From Cryptomeria japonica (lineage: Eukaryota; Streptophyta; Pinopsida; Cupressales; Cupressaceae), in NCBI RefSeq assembly GCF_030272615.1, contig NC_081406.1, positions 171,886,361 through 171,950,360 of the forward strand: a DNA stretch of 64,000 bases, read 5' to 3'. The notes beneath the pieces are model-generated. The model was not told the origin of the DNA. It did not search any database and worked only from the letters and a program-made list of their open reading frames with translations. Positions 1 to 11,660 of this stretch are shown one piece after another. How positions within the stretch are numbered: position 1 is the stretch's first letter; each line of letters begins with the position of its first letter. Position numbers and translations under genes: made by a program.

Positions 1-741
1 ATCCTTCAAACATTGTAGAGCAAAGTTACATAAATCTTCATGCAAGCATGTGTGTGATTAGATTTTTTTATGTTTGTGTGTTTGTCATGCCATTACATTC
101 AACATTTGTGATTACATTCAAAGAGCATTGTATCATCATCAACAATTGCAAATTTGAGGTATATCTCCTTAATATTTATTTTAGTATTTGCATTATTTCA
201 TTCAAGGTTGATTCCTAAATAAGGGTTTGAATTAGGCAAACCCTTATCCCCAACATCTTTCCCTTTCTCTTTGTGTGTAGGAACAGGTGCAGGAGTTGTG
301 CTCGGGAAATTTCATAGTGTCAATAGTAATTAATAGGGTCAACTTTTGATGGTAAAAATTTTGGAGGACTAGGGTAGATTTGTGCTACCTAGTGCTAATA
401 AATAAGGTCGAACTTCTGGGAATAGGTTCTAAAAATCTTAGTTTGCCCAGATCTTAGTTGGTGGCTCTGAGGGACATCTATAGCTTACTATTTCAATCAA
501 ATTGCCTCAATTATCCCTCATTTTACTCTAATTTCACAGTTACATTTCAAATTCAATTAAGAAAGAAGGAGACTCCCACCACACAAAATTGGTAAATCTG
601 ACCAACATCCTTAGCCCCTTTTCTAATAAATTTTTGGCTAGATCTATTGGATTTACCCCCTTCTTTCAATGTATGGTTAATTTGGTTAGTTATTGGTTTT
701 ATTTGTTGAAACACTAATTCTAAATTTACACCATTATATTT
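1..741 (+). repeat. Truncated LTR end plus leader of a Ty3-like element (copy 1)
   Basis: This segment aligns by eye over its whole length with 15111-15868. Shared blocks include TAAATCTTCATGCAAGCATG, the stretch reading CATGCCATTACATTCAACA, and the phrase around 'gttggtggctct'. The part up to about 455 looks like the R-U5 end of an LTR; 'gttggtggctctgagggac' near 459 sits where a primer-binding site would be expected, though I cannot name the tRNA. The left end is cut by the window edge. The family assignment rests on the gag-like coding found further right. Confidence 0.6.
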
Positions 742-1613
742 TGGTGAACCCAACTCCTTGCATGCTTACTTTTTATTTGTGGTCTGAGATTTGATTTTTA
801 GGCATTTGGAAACTAAATTTTGCACTCATAGATCATAAAAATGTAAATTTAGTGGTTAATTTCATAAAAACCCTAATTTATTTTGCTAATTTTGGCTTGT
901 GGGTTGCATAATTTTTCACTTATATTTTCAAATTTGATTTTTGGTATTCATAATGGAATTTACTAAAACTGATTTGTTTAAATTTTCACATATGATTGCA
1001 TTGCTTTTTAGTTATGTTTATTACTATCATGTGTTGGATAATGGCTTTTTTCATTTTACATTACTTCTTTTCATTCATAGTACTCTTGCATATTGCATTT
1101 TTAGAGTTTCCAATATATTTACTACTTGCAAATCATATCTCAAAGATTTTATCCATACATTATATGTTGTTTTATGATGTTATTTTTAATAAAATGCATT
1201 ACATGTATAGATCACATAAAGGCTTTTGTAGTCAATGATAATCTTATAGATGCACTTATACCTATCTTAGGGTATCTAATGTGAATGGAGAAAGAATTGA
1301 CACTCATATCAATGATCTCCTTGATGGAGAGAAAGCATTTAAGATCAACATGACACCATCCTCTTCTCATAGGCATACTCTAATGCAAGGGGGGAAAGAT
1401 TAATATGTTGGTTTATCAATCCATTTAGATCCTCCTTATTCTCCTAGAGCCTATTTTAGACATAAAAATATTTGTAGGAAAGACGATGTTATGCATTTTA
1501 TTCATGACCTATCTCCTCGTATAACATTAAGCAAATATGAAGCCTCAGATGATAAGGACCTTCCTTCCCAACCTATCAAAGAGGAAATGAATAATGATGA
1601 TAGAAAGGAGAAA
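742..1613 (+). pseudogene. Ty3-like leader and gag remnant, left part
   Basis: AT-rich leader followed by a decayed coding stretch (about 1250-1613) with short open blocks such as HINDLLDGEKAFKI and SPRAYFRHKNICRKDDVMHF. No catalytic domain is visible. The open blocks stop at 1613, where a sequence starting TGTCATGCCC begins. Gag-like coding appears to resume near 5100 and again after 11110, so this is best read as the left part of one interrupted gag region. Confidence is modest because no zinc knuckle or named gag motif lies in this part. Confidence 0.4.
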
Positions 1614-2153
1614 TGTCATGCCCAAACTTTTGGGCAAAAATGGAACTTTAAAACATCCTAATGAAACTAATTACGCTATAATAAAGATGCAAAAATAAAG
1701 TCTTGTCTTAACTAGAGTTTAACTCTGGAATTAAAAGAGTTGTTTACCAAAGATAATCTAATTAACTTAACCATGCATACGATAATAAATAAATGCGGAA
1801 TTTAATTCTCCAAAGGTGCCATTACTATTTCATTAATTAATAATTTAATTTAAACAAATAATCTTTAACTAATTAGCCGAGAGATATTAATAATCTCAAA
1901 TAACATTTAAATGCTCTAGAAATAGTTAATTAAATGCTAGCACTTAGATTATTAAATTTAATAATCAATCGAGCAAATGTATTTAATGCGACTAGATTCG
2001 ACTAAGGTTAACTAAATCAAAATATAAAATTGCCCTATATAATTTATTCCCGAAATGCCAAAATTAATGTTGACTAAAATAAATCTCCTATAGACTAATT
2101 ATTTGCAATAGTCTTTTTGTTATTTTCCTTATTAAAATCTCCAAAAAGAATTT

Positions 2154-2155
<2 letters not shown>

Positions 2156-2246
<91 letters not shown>

Positions 2247-2253
2247 ACTCACA

Positions 2254-2307
<54 letters not shown>
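2156..2307. repeat. Compound microsatellite (CT)n-(AC)n
   Basis: About 90 bp of almost pure CT dinucleotides run directly into about 60 bp of AC dinucleotides with only a few interruptions (near 2234 and 2247-2256). The open frames across it are artefacts of the repeat. A (TA)n run lies further right at 2924-2946, just after a poly-T stretch. Confidence 0.97.
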
Positions 2308-2310
<3 letters not shown>

Positions 2311-2578
2311 GAACATAGAAATACTTGAATTAAACTAAACATACACACACATATATATAAATACACAGATATGAAGTAATAAAATTAATTGATTTAAAAT
2401 TAATGATAAAATAAAACTATAACCATATTAATCCCAAATATAAATGGGGTTACCGTATTCAAACTTGAATAGGGTTTCCCCCCTTTTATATTTACTTAAA
2501 TAAAAGAAAATCTTCATTTGACCTAATTAAAACTTATAAAAAATAACTAACCATACTAACATCTTTACTTCTTGTTAT

Positions 2579-2605
2579 ACCCTAACCCGAAATTCGGGTT
2601 AGGGT
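2579..2605. repeat. 27-bp palindrome containing two telobox-like motifs
   Basis: Perfect 13-bp arms (ACCCTAACCCGAA and TTCGGGTTAGGGT) flank a single A. Each arm carries an ACCCTAA/TTAGGGT unit, which is the plant telobox core. No gene start is adjacent. Confidence 0.9.
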
Positions 2606-2699
2606 TTGTGTGTTATCCAGGTATGGATCGAAACAATGACGGAGGCAATGTTTTCAATGGCTACGGATATAAAACACAATGGGCTGCGGGTTCGGTTAA

Positions 2700-2870
2700 C
2701 ATAGGGGGGCGCAGGGTATAAGCGGTGGCGGGGGTGGCGCCACCCGCAGCGGCGCCTTGGGCGCCACTGCGGGTCGCGGCCCACAGTGGTGCCTCGGTGC
2801 CTTTGTGGGTCGCGGCGCACAGAAGGCCCAGAGGTGCCCGCATAGAGCTCAGCTCTGCTAGTCTTGGTGG
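2700..2870. other. GC-rich island in AT-rich repeat sequence
   Basis: A patch of about 170 bp is strongly GC-rich (for example GGCGCCACCCGCAGCGGCGC) within sequence that is otherwise AT-rich. It contains short repeated 'gtggcgcc' and 'gggtcgcggc' blocks. Open frames cross it on both strands but resemble no protein I know; they are expected from base composition alone. Confidence 0.7.
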
Positions 2871-5090
2871 GGGTAGGGTTTTTTATTTTTTTTTTATTTT
2901 TTTTTCTTTTAAAAATAAGAAACTATATATATATATATATATATATGCAGTAATATAATAAAATAATGACTGTCAAAATGGCAAAAAAAAAATAGGAATA
3001 ACAATAGTTAACTTATTTCATTTTTTTAATAGATTTAAAGTATATTTAAATCTATGTAAGCATATTTTTGTTTTTGTTTTTTTAAAATATACAAGACATT
3101 TTAAAACTAACTAATTTACCCCCTTTTAAAAAAAATCTATTGGGATATTTAGATCTCTCCTCTATATTTAAATCTATATTTTCTAAACACATTAAGGCAG
3201 ATTATTTAAAACTAACAGATTTAAATAATGTATCTCTTTCTATTTTAAATATCATATAGTTAACTTTAGAGTTAGATTAATTTATCTAGATTTATTTTCT
3301 GCATTTTAAAATAGGAAAAATAGCAGAAATAAATTAATTACAGTAGCAACTAATAATGCCTAAAAATTATTTAAACCATTACCAACATGTTGATGCAAAA
3401 TTATTATTCACACTAAAAACTATTTTACCATATTTTGCATTTTGAAATAAATAAATAGAAGTAAATGCTTATTTTCTTTTTACTAACATCTATACTTCTA
3501 CATTTAATTTATTTCCTTCATTTTACAATATGCTTAAAAATCTAGAAATAACTTTTATTTTCAAGAAGTAAATACAATAAATATTATCTCAAAAACTATA
3601 GAAGTATACTTCAAATTTAATTTATTTCTTCTTGCAAGATCAAATCTAATAATATAATACTTCTCATTTCATGATAAAAACATAGCTTAAAGAATACTTT
3701 TATTTCCAACATGGTAACTTTTACAAATAGGTGAACACCCAACTTAGCCTCTCATTTCTACTAAATGGGGGCTTTCAAAAATAAATACATTATTTTCTTT
3801 GCAACAAAAACAAATAATAATAGTATCACTCCTAGCTTTTCTTTCCTTCCTTTTTCCAAGCAAACCTGCAATACAAAGCTTTTATGTTGTGACCATGGAG
3901 GCTCACCTCCCAACCTAGGCTTACTAGAAGCCACTCCCGAGCTTGGAGAACCAAGACCTAAACAGGATACACACAAGCAATACACAAACAAGCAAGACAA
4001 AACTTACAACAAACATATTCCCATCCCAAGGCTTAACATCATCACATATGTGATTTTTAAATGGGTGAAGGTAGACTAAGTACCTTGAGGAGAAACTACA
4101 AATAGTAGAAACACAATGCCATTTGGAAGGCAACCAAGAACACATCACAAGTTCCAAACTTGTCCCAACCATTCCTTATGACCCCCAAGGCATACAAGCC
4201 ATCAAACCTCCCCTTATGACCCCCAAATGCATAAACAATAACTATGCAGCAAGGGTCACAAAAATCCCTTGAGAATCACTCTCTTCCAAAGAGAGCCTCT
4301 CACTCTAAGGCTGTCAAACAACCCTTCACCCCAAGGCCACTCTACCCTCCCAAGGGTGAGTTTGGCATTGAAAACTCCCAAAACACAAATATAATACTCA
4401 ACCAAAAAACAAAGGGAAGAACACAACATTCTTCCTTCACAAATTAAACAACAATGGGAGAAAACAATGAAACATACATTCCTTCAAATTAAACTTACAA
4501 CATACATAGATAGAGATTCAACCAACCTTGAATCTTCCAAAGGGATACAAGGGATAGTTTGGAGTAGAGCTGCCCAAATCCACACTTCCTTCTTCTCAAG
4601 CCTTAACCAAAATCTTATACTAAACTTTCAAAACTTCAAGAATTCTAAGTATCTAAAGATGGAGAGTGGGTGATTACCATCCTAAGTCTCAAACCCTTGC
4701 CTAAGAAGGCTTCTCTCACTCTTTCCAACCTCTTGGATAGAGTGAGAGCCCACATTTGTTGGTCTTCCCAACCTCTTACAGGTTACTAAAACTGGAAAAA
4801 TTGAAAGAGGGGAAAAGAAAATGGGGAAGCGGAAACTGATACAAGAAGGGAAGGTTAGCTAACCTAGGAGGAGACCTCCAAGTTGGATTTTTTCTCATCT
4901 TGGGAAAACCAATTTTTGAGGTGTCAAATCAGTCACATGGGAGTGGTTACATGCTTAAAAATACCCCTAACCCATTGTTCCTTGAAAGAATATTTCTTCT
5001 TCCTCTAATTCTCCCTTTGAACCCTCTAAGTGTTCTTACACTATAAATTTTAAATAAAATCATGATAAGAGTCCTTCTTCCTCATAATTA

Positions 5091-5189
5091 AAAAGTTCTT
5101 ATAGGAGTGGTTATAACATAATATAGAAACAAGGTTATAATGGACAAGGACCTGGAAAATATGAACAAGGAATCAAAGTCCCTATAAAC
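5091..5189 (+). pseudogene. Ty3-like gag fragment, middle part
   Basis: One frame reads a Gly/Tyr/Gln-rich stretch (GYNGQGPGKYEQGIKVPI at 5133-5186) that stops exactly where Copia element A begins. Reading resumes on the other side of A at about 11110 with PPSQAST. An upstream TAG at 5124 fits a CAG codon changed by one base. This is the direct evidence that A jumped into an existing gag region. Confidence 0.55.
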
Positions 5190-6051
5190 TGTTGGGAAAA
5201 TGTGTCTCAAACTTGCATTTACATGAGGTTACTATTTATAGTAAGTTTTCATTTGAGCATGAAATGGTGTGAAATTATCCCTGAAGCTTCTGGTTGGCTA
5301 GATAAGCATTTCGGTAAAGTTACGTCGCAAGATCACAACTAGTTTTGAAGATATTAATTTTTCCATTTTGGAGGGGTCTAATGAAAGGTTCAAAATTGAT
5401 TTTGAGGACCTTAGAGACCTTGAAAAACCCTAAAAAGTGGGTGTAAATGACATAGAAGTTTACGATGCAATAGAGCACTTTGTGACCTTTCTGACGCTTC
5501 AAACAGTTCGTCAATAGGACACACGGTTCTCAAGTTATTACCTCTGGAAGTTTGTACTCTTGAAATAGGAAATATAAATTACATCAAACACATAAATGAG
5601 TTGTAAAAAGGGAGGGACACATCATAGGGCATATAGAAGGGAGATAAGGTTGGCTACACCTCATTGGGTTGTTTTAGCCCATGGTTTTGTAATATTGTTT
5701 GATGGTTTCTTGTATTGTTTCTCCAATATATGAGGTGTGTGAGATAGAGGTTGGGTGTAAGAGTGCTATAGCTATTGAGTTACCTCTGAATATCTGATTA
5801 GTGGTACTCATGTGAAGATATTTCTCTATAAGTATATTGTAATCTATTTTGATTATGAAATAATATATTGAGCAACTTTTGGAGTGTGGGGTTTTTCTCC
5901 TGAAAGGGTTTTCCCCACATAAATCATTGTGTTATGGTTTGAATGTCTATTTCATTTTTCTATAACTGTTGTGATGGTCTGTAATTTTTTTTGCATTACC
6001 CTCGTCTCAAGGTTAGTGTAGGAATTTGTTCTGTTACTTAACTTCCTTACA
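5190..6051 (+). repeat. 5' LTR of Copia element A
   Basis: 862 bp, TGTTGGGAAAAT ... CTTCCTTACA. Roughly 90% identical by eye to the 3' LTR. The TATA box seen in the 3' LTR (CTATAAAAAGGGAGG) reads TTGTAAAAAGGGAGG here, so the promoter copy is damaged. Confidence 0.93.
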
Positions 6052-6053
6052 AG

Positions 6054-6065
6054 TGATATCAGAGC
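6054..6065 (+). other. Primer-binding site of Copia element A
   Basis: TGATATCAGAGC, two bases after the 5' LTR, one change from the TGGTATCAGAGC site complementary to initiator methionine tRNA that copia elements use. Confidence 0.85.
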
Positions 6066-6176
6066 TTGATCACCTTTGGTTTCAGTTATGAGTTGTTGGG
6101 TTTTTTGAACTAATCCAGATTTGAGTGGGAGCCTTTGCATAAGACACTTTTTGATCTTGTTGCAGGAATTTTTTAG

Positions 6177-6898
6177 ATGGCAAGTTCGTTAGGGAAAATA
6201 GAGGTGGAGAAATTTAATGGAACAAATTTTGAGATGTGGAAGCTGAAGATGGAAGATCTACTAATAGATCGAGATCTATGGGATGTTGTTGATGCAAATG
6301 TCAAAAGGCCCTCAGATCCTACTGCGGCAACTCAATATGATGTTATAGATCAAAAATCCAAGGATCTAATCAGACTGTTCCTGGTAGACTCTGTTTTGAT
6401 CAATGTCCACGAAGAAAACACTGCAAAGAAGCTATGTACTTAGCTTGGTGAAATGTATCAAGCGAAATCTTTATTAAATCAGATTTTCTTAAGGAAGAAA
6501 TTTTATTCCTTGAAGATGGAAGAGGGTGGACGAGTTGCAGACCACCTAGAAGCATTCAATATGTTGGTGGATCAATTAGTATTTGTCGATATTAAGATGA
6601 ATGAAGAGGAGAAATGCTAGATCTTGCTTTGTTCTTTACCTGATTCGTGGGATTCTCTTGTTATGGCTATCGATAGTACTTGTATTATTTTGAAATCCGA
6701 AGATGTGGTGGGTTCCCTACTTGGTGAAGAGATGTGAATGAAGCCTATCTATTCATGGAAGACCTAAGGAGAAAGGCAAGAAGAATGAGAAGCGCAATAA
6801 GTCTAAATCGAGAGGGAGATCAAAATCTCCTAGAAAGTCCAAAGTGATTTGTTGGAATCGTGGTAAACCAGGTCATATCCATAAGGACTATAAAGCAT
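6177..6898 (+). pseudogene. Copia A gag remnant
   Basis: The start at 6177 (MASSLGKIEVEKFNG) is the usual copia gag opening. The capsid-like region continues with FEMWKLKMEDLL and, after a TAG at about 6441, with LGEMYQAKSLLNQIFLRKKF. The nucleocapsid zinc knuckle at 6850-6891 reads CWNRGKPGHIHKDYK: the second and last cysteines are replaced by Arg and Tyr, so it could not bind zinc. Stops at about 6441 and 6618 fit CAG to TAG changes. Not functional. Confidence 0.9.
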
Positions 6899-6984
6899 AA
6901 AAGAAGAAGAAAAAGAAGAAGATTGATTCTGATTTTGAGTCCTAGAAGGAAGATGGTGATGCATTTATTGCAGCTTTGGTGACT

Positions 6985-9900
6985 CATCCAGGTAATGATG
7001 CTTGGTTAATTAAATCAGGTGCATCTTTACATATGACTACCAATAGAGATTGGTTTTCTGAATATGAAGAATTTAATGGAGGTAAGGTGTACTTGGGTGA
7101 TGATTCACATTTAGACATTGTTGGTTGAGGTAAAGTTAGAATCAGGTTTTATGATGGTAGAATAAAAAGGATTAATGGTGTGAGCTTCATATCCCTAGTT
7201 TAAAATGAAATTTGTTGTCTGTGAGAAAATTGATAGATGTGGGTGTGTAGGTAGTCTTTTCTGAAGCAAGATGTAAGATGATTAAGGGTGCTATGGTAAT
7301 TTCTAGAGGTTTCAGGTTTGGCACTTTGTATAAGCTAGATGCATACATTGTTGAGTGTAATAGCACTTCTGTAAAAAATAAATCTATGAAAGATTTGAGG
7401 GTTTCACCTTCAGCAGATGGAAATGGATTTTGGGTACCTAAGGGTGCTCTTTCTTTTAAAGCAAATTTACCTATAGACAAGACTATGTTATGACACTAGA
7501 GGCTTGGCGACATTGGAGAAAAGGGTCTAAGGACCTTGAAAAATAAAAAACCTTGTTAAAGGTTTGAATGATTGTAATCTTGACTTTGATTTCTATGAGC
7601 ATTGCATTTATGGAAAACAAAACCGCATTTAGTTTTAATCGAGTTCTCATAAAACTTGTGGTGTTTTGGATCTTATTCATTATGTTGTGTTTGGTCTTAT
7701 AGATGTTCCTTCAATTGGAAAATCTACATATTACGTTTCATTTATTGATGATTTTAGTAGAAGGACATGGGTATACTTTCTAAAGAGTAAATTTGAAGTT
7801 TTCAGTCGATTTAAAGAATTTAAAGTAATGGTTGAGTTGTATACTGGAAAGAAAATTACATGTTTGAGGACTGATAATGGTGGTGAATTTTGCTCTAATG
7901 ATTTTGATAGATTTTGTAAAGACTATGGCATTAACATATAGAAGACAACTTCGTATTCTCCACTGCAAAATGGAGTTGCAGAAAGAATGAACAAGACACT
8001 AATGGAGAAAATTAGGAGTATGCTAAGTGGTGTTGGTCTAGAACAAAAGTTTTGGGCTGAAGTTGTTGCCACTACTTGCTACTTGATTAACAGGTCTCCT
8101 ACATCAACCCTTGTTGATAAAATGCCTATGGAAGCATGGTCGGGTCACAAGCCTTCATTGAGATATCTTAGAGTTTTTGGTTGTGAGGTATATGCACATG
8201 TACCAAAGGAGAAGTGGACAAAGTTGGAGAACAAGGTTGTGAAATGTATCTTCATCGGGTATAGTTACGGTGTGAAAGGATACAAGCTTTGCGACCCTAT
8301 TGCACAAAAGGTAATTCATAGTAGAAGTGTTATTTTTAGAGAAATTAAGTCTTCTTCTATTAAATTGTAGCCGAAACAAACTAAAAAGGAAGATGTGATT
8401 CAATTTCCTTCTCCACCTGAAAGAGTTGAATTGAGACCCCTAGATAGGCAAGAAGTTGAGGAGAGCTCATCCATCTTTGAATCTTTAGAAGAGGAGGAAG
8501 AAACTCCAATGCAACTTGTTCAAAGGTCTACAAGGCATAGACAACCACCTGAAAGGTATTCACTTGATGATTGGAGATGTATTTTTGCTTTGAATACTAA
8601 TGTGGATGAACCAAAATCTGTAGAAGAGGCATTAGGTATGAATGATGCAGAATCTTGGAAGATTTTTATGAAAGAAGAAATGGAAGCTTTGAAAAAGAAT
8701 GATACATGGGATCTTGTACCGTTGATTGAAGGATGAAAGCCTGTTGGTTGCAAATGGGTGTTCAAGAAAAATATTGGTTCAGATGAAAGCATTGAGAAGT
8801 ATAAAGCAAGGTTGGTTGCAAAAGGCTACTCTCAAGTTAAGGGTGTTGATTATGGTGAGATATTTTCTCTTATTGCAAAAATGACATCCATTAGAATTTT
8901 TCTTTCTATTGCTACTGCTTATGATTTAGAGGTTGAGAAAATGGATGTGAAAACTTCTTTCCTTCATGGTGATTTAGAGGAGGATATTTATATGACACGG
9001 TCGGAGCACTATGTGGTGAAAGGTAAAAGTAATTTGGTTTGTAAATTAAAGAAATCCATGCATGGCCTCAAACAAAGTCCTAGGATGTGGTACCAAAAAT
9101 TTGATACATATGTGTTGAGTTTGGGATTTGAGCATTCTAAATTAGATCATTGTGTTTATTATAAATCTGATGGTGATCATTTCCTATACATTGCATTGTA
9201 TGTTGATGATATGTTATTCATTGGTAAAGGGAAAGGTATGATTTTGGAAATAAAGTCTCAGCTCGATGCTAAATTTGAAATGAAAGATCTTGGTGCAGTG
9301 AAACACATTCTTAGGATGGAAATTAGAAGAGATAGAGTGAATAGAAAGCTATGGTTGGGCCAGAGTAAGTATGTGAATTTAGTGTTACAGAGGTTCAACA
9401 TGCAGGATTGTAGACCATTGTGTGTTCCTTTTATAGTTGGAATGAACTTATCTATTGCAAATTGTCCTACATCCCCATCAGAGATGGAAGACATGAGCAG
9501 AGTGCCTTTCCAAAGTGAATTTGGAAGTTTGATGTATGTTATGGTCTGTACTATACTAGACATTGCCCAAGCAGTGGGAGTTTTGTCCAGATATATGTCT
9601 AATCCTGGTAGAGTTCATTGGGATGCAGTCAAAAGGATCTTCAGATATTTGAAGGGTACCTTAGAGTATTCTTTGTGTTATCACGGTAATTTTGTTGGAG
9701 ACGCGATTTCCCTTAATACTCATGGTTATGTGGATTTAGACTAGGCAGGTGATATTGATAGCAGAAGATCCACCAGTGCTTATGTGTTTACTTTATTTAA
9801 TGGTGCAATTAGTTGGATGAGTAAGCGACAGGTTGTGGTTTATTTGTCTAATACTGAAGCAGAGTATATGGTAGCTACTCATGCTTGTAAAGAGGCCATT

Positions 9901-10188
9901 TGGCTTAAGAGACTATGTTCAGACATTGGAATAAAACAAGGAACTGTGATAATTTTTCGTGATAGTCAGAGTGTGATTTGCCTAGCTAAGAACTCGACAT
10001 TTCATGCCCAGACCAAGCACATTGATGTTCAGTATCATTTTGTCAGAGATATGGTCAAAGATGTCAGGGTGAAGTTGGTTAAGGTAGAAACTTTGATGAT
10101 TGTTATAGATTCTTTAACTAAGGCTATGAGCACAAATAAGTTCAGATGGTGCTCGAAGTCTATGAGCCTCATGACCCCTAGCAATTGA
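6985..10188 (+). pseudogene. Copia A pol remnant: protease, integrase, RT, RNase H
   Basis: Domains in copia order. The protease region near 7003 reads WLIKSGASLHMT, with the catalytic Asp of DSGA replaced by Lys. The pre-integrase region near 7490-7630 contains a frameshift in an A-run near 7550. The integrase core (7666-8370) contains FIDDFSRRTWVYFLK, TDNGGEF and, after a stop, SPLQNGVAER. The RT region (about 8737-9500) contains KYKARLVAKGYSQ, MDVKTSFLHGDL and YVDD at 9199-9210. RNase H (about 9720-10080) contains the [15 protein letters not shown] block. From 7666 to 10188 one frame is kept, broken only by about four stops. Confidence 0.95.
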
Positions 10189-10230
10189 TTTATTGTGTTG
10201 ATACTCCCTTTGCTATTGCAAGGTGTTCAA

Positions 10231-10243
10231 CAAGTGGGAGATT
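10231..10243 (+). other. Polypurine tract of Copia element A
   Basis: CAAGTGGGAGATT lies directly before the TGTTGGG start of the 3' LTR. This is the standard position for plus-strand priming. Confidence 0.75.
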
Positions 10244-11109
10244 TGTTGGGAAAATAGTGTCTCAACCTTTCATTTACATGAGGTTACTATTTATAGTGAG
10301 TTTTCATTTCATCACAAAATGGTGTGAAATTCTCCCCAAAGCTTCTGGTTGGCTAGATAAGCATTTTGGTAAAGTTACATCGCAAGATCACAACTAGTTT
10401 TGAAGATATTAAATTTTTTCGTTTTGGAGGGGTCCAATGAAAGGTTAAAATTTGAGTTTGAGGGCTTTAGAGGCCCTGAGACACCCAGAAAAGTGGGTGT
10501 AAATAGCGTAGCATTTTATGAGGCAATAGAGCACTTTGTGATCTTTTCGACGCTTCAAACAATTCGTCAATAGGACACACGGTTCTCAAGTTAGGCCTCC
10601 AGAAGTTTGTACTCCTGAAATAGGAAATATAAATTACATCGAACACATAAATGAGCTATAAAAAGGGAGGGACACGTCATATGTAGGGAATCTAGAAGAG
10701 AAATAAGGTCAACTACACCTCATTAGGTCATTTTAGCCATGGTTTTGTAATACTGTTTGACAATTTCTTGTATTGTTTCTCCAATATATGAGGTATGCGA
10801 GATAGTTTTTGGGTGTAAGAGTCCTATAGATATTGAGTTACCTCTGAATCTTTGATTCATGGTACTCATGTGAAGAGCTTTCTCTACAAGTATATTGTAA
10901 TATATTTTGATTGTGAAATAATATATTGGGCGGCTTTTGGAGTGTGGGGCTTTTCTCCCGAAAGGGTTTTCCCCATGTAAATCACTATGTTATGGTTTGA
11001 ATATTTATTTATGTTTTTTGTAATTGTTGTGATGATCTGTAATTTTTTTTGCATTACCCTCCTCTCAAGGTTAGTGTAGGAAGTTGTTCTGCTACTTAAC
11101 TTCCTTACA
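10244..11109 (+). repeat. 3' LTR of Copia element A
   Basis: 866 bp, TGTTGGGAAAAT ... CTTCCTTACA, the partner of 5190-6051. It keeps a good TATA box (CTATAAAAAGGGAGG near 10656). Confidence 0.93.
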
Positions 11110-11660
11110 TAAAACCTCCTTCACAAGCTAGTACAAAAGTCTAGGATATCCTCATAATTCACATATGGATGATCTCCTTAAAATTCAAAGTTTTAAGGAG
11201 TATCTTGCAAGACAAAAATTATCATCCATCTAAAGGTGCTTCTTCCTCAAATAGTCCTTTTTTATCATATCATCAAACCCATGATCATCATGCCAATGAT
11301 TGTCCTGATTTTCAAAAGGGAATACAAGAAATTAATAATGACACTATCAAAATCATAGAAGACAATACTCGTCCTTCTAGAGAACCTTGTCCTACATCTC
11401 AATACCTAATCCTATTGACGATAAAGAGAAATCGTCTACAAGAATCTTTTGGAGATTGAAGTATGATAAGAATGTTGCTTTTCCTTTTATTAAACTTAAT
11501 CACAATTATAAGAATAAGGAAAGTGATGAGCATTATATTTTTCATCATGGTTATTCTCATTCTCTTGAAAATTGTAAAGCCTTTAAAGTATTTGTTCAAG
11601 ACTAATATGATCAAGCTCGTATAGCTCTTACAACTGATCTTGCACTTTTTCTTGGTGAAG
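11110..11660 (+). pseudogene. Ty3-like gag remnant, right part
   Basis: This continues the gag interrupted by Copia A. The stretch YHQTHDHHANDCPDFQKGIQ (about 11271-11330) and the later HYIFHHGYSHSLENCKAFK (about 11533-11589, another frame) look like gag regions of plant Ty3 elements with a degraded His/Cys knuckle (H-x-H...C). Frameshifts separate the blocks. No protease, RT or integrase follows, so the parent may have been non-autonomous or the pol part is lost. Confidence 0.5.

Larger units (their letters stand above)
1614..5090. mobile_element. Possible large LTR-like insert, boundaries uncertain
   Basis: The left end, TGTCATGCCCAAACTTTTGG, has the form of a plant LTR start and interrupts gag-like coding. 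The segment has no believable coding capacity and holds a CT/AC microsatellite, a 27-bp palindrome, a GC-rich patch and long AT-rich stretches. The right end is somewhere between about 5040 and 5120; a candidate end is 'gttataaca' near 5118, but I found no matching 5-bp target duplication for the left flank AGAAA. It could be a solo LTR, or simply a composite of older repeats. Confidence 0.3.
5190..11109 (+). mobile_element. Copia element A, full-length but decayed
   Basis: A Ty1/copia LTR retrotransposon of about 5.9 kb with both LTRs (5190-6051 and 10244-11109), a primer-binding site, a polypurine tract, and gag, protease, integrase, reverse transcriptase and RNase H remnants in the copia order. 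Both LTRs begin TGTTGGG and end TTACA. The flanks are TAAAC on the left and TAAAA(C) on the right, a 5-bp target duplication with one difference. Stops and at least one frameshift make it non-coding now. It sits in the gag of an older Ty3-like element. Confidence 0.95.

Noticed and set aside
2088-2366. Open frame of alternating Arg-Glu and Cys-Val residues on the minus strand
   Set aside because: It is only the translation of the CT/AC microsatellite.
2599-2958. Overlapping open frames through the GC-rich patch on both strands
   Set aside because: GC-rich sequence has few stop codons by chance; no protein similarity or start context supports a gene.
1609-5131. AGAAA at 1609-1613 and 5127-5131 as a target duplication of the insert from 1614
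   Set aside because: The right copy lies inside gag-like coding and the sequence before it does not end in CA, so it is probably chance.
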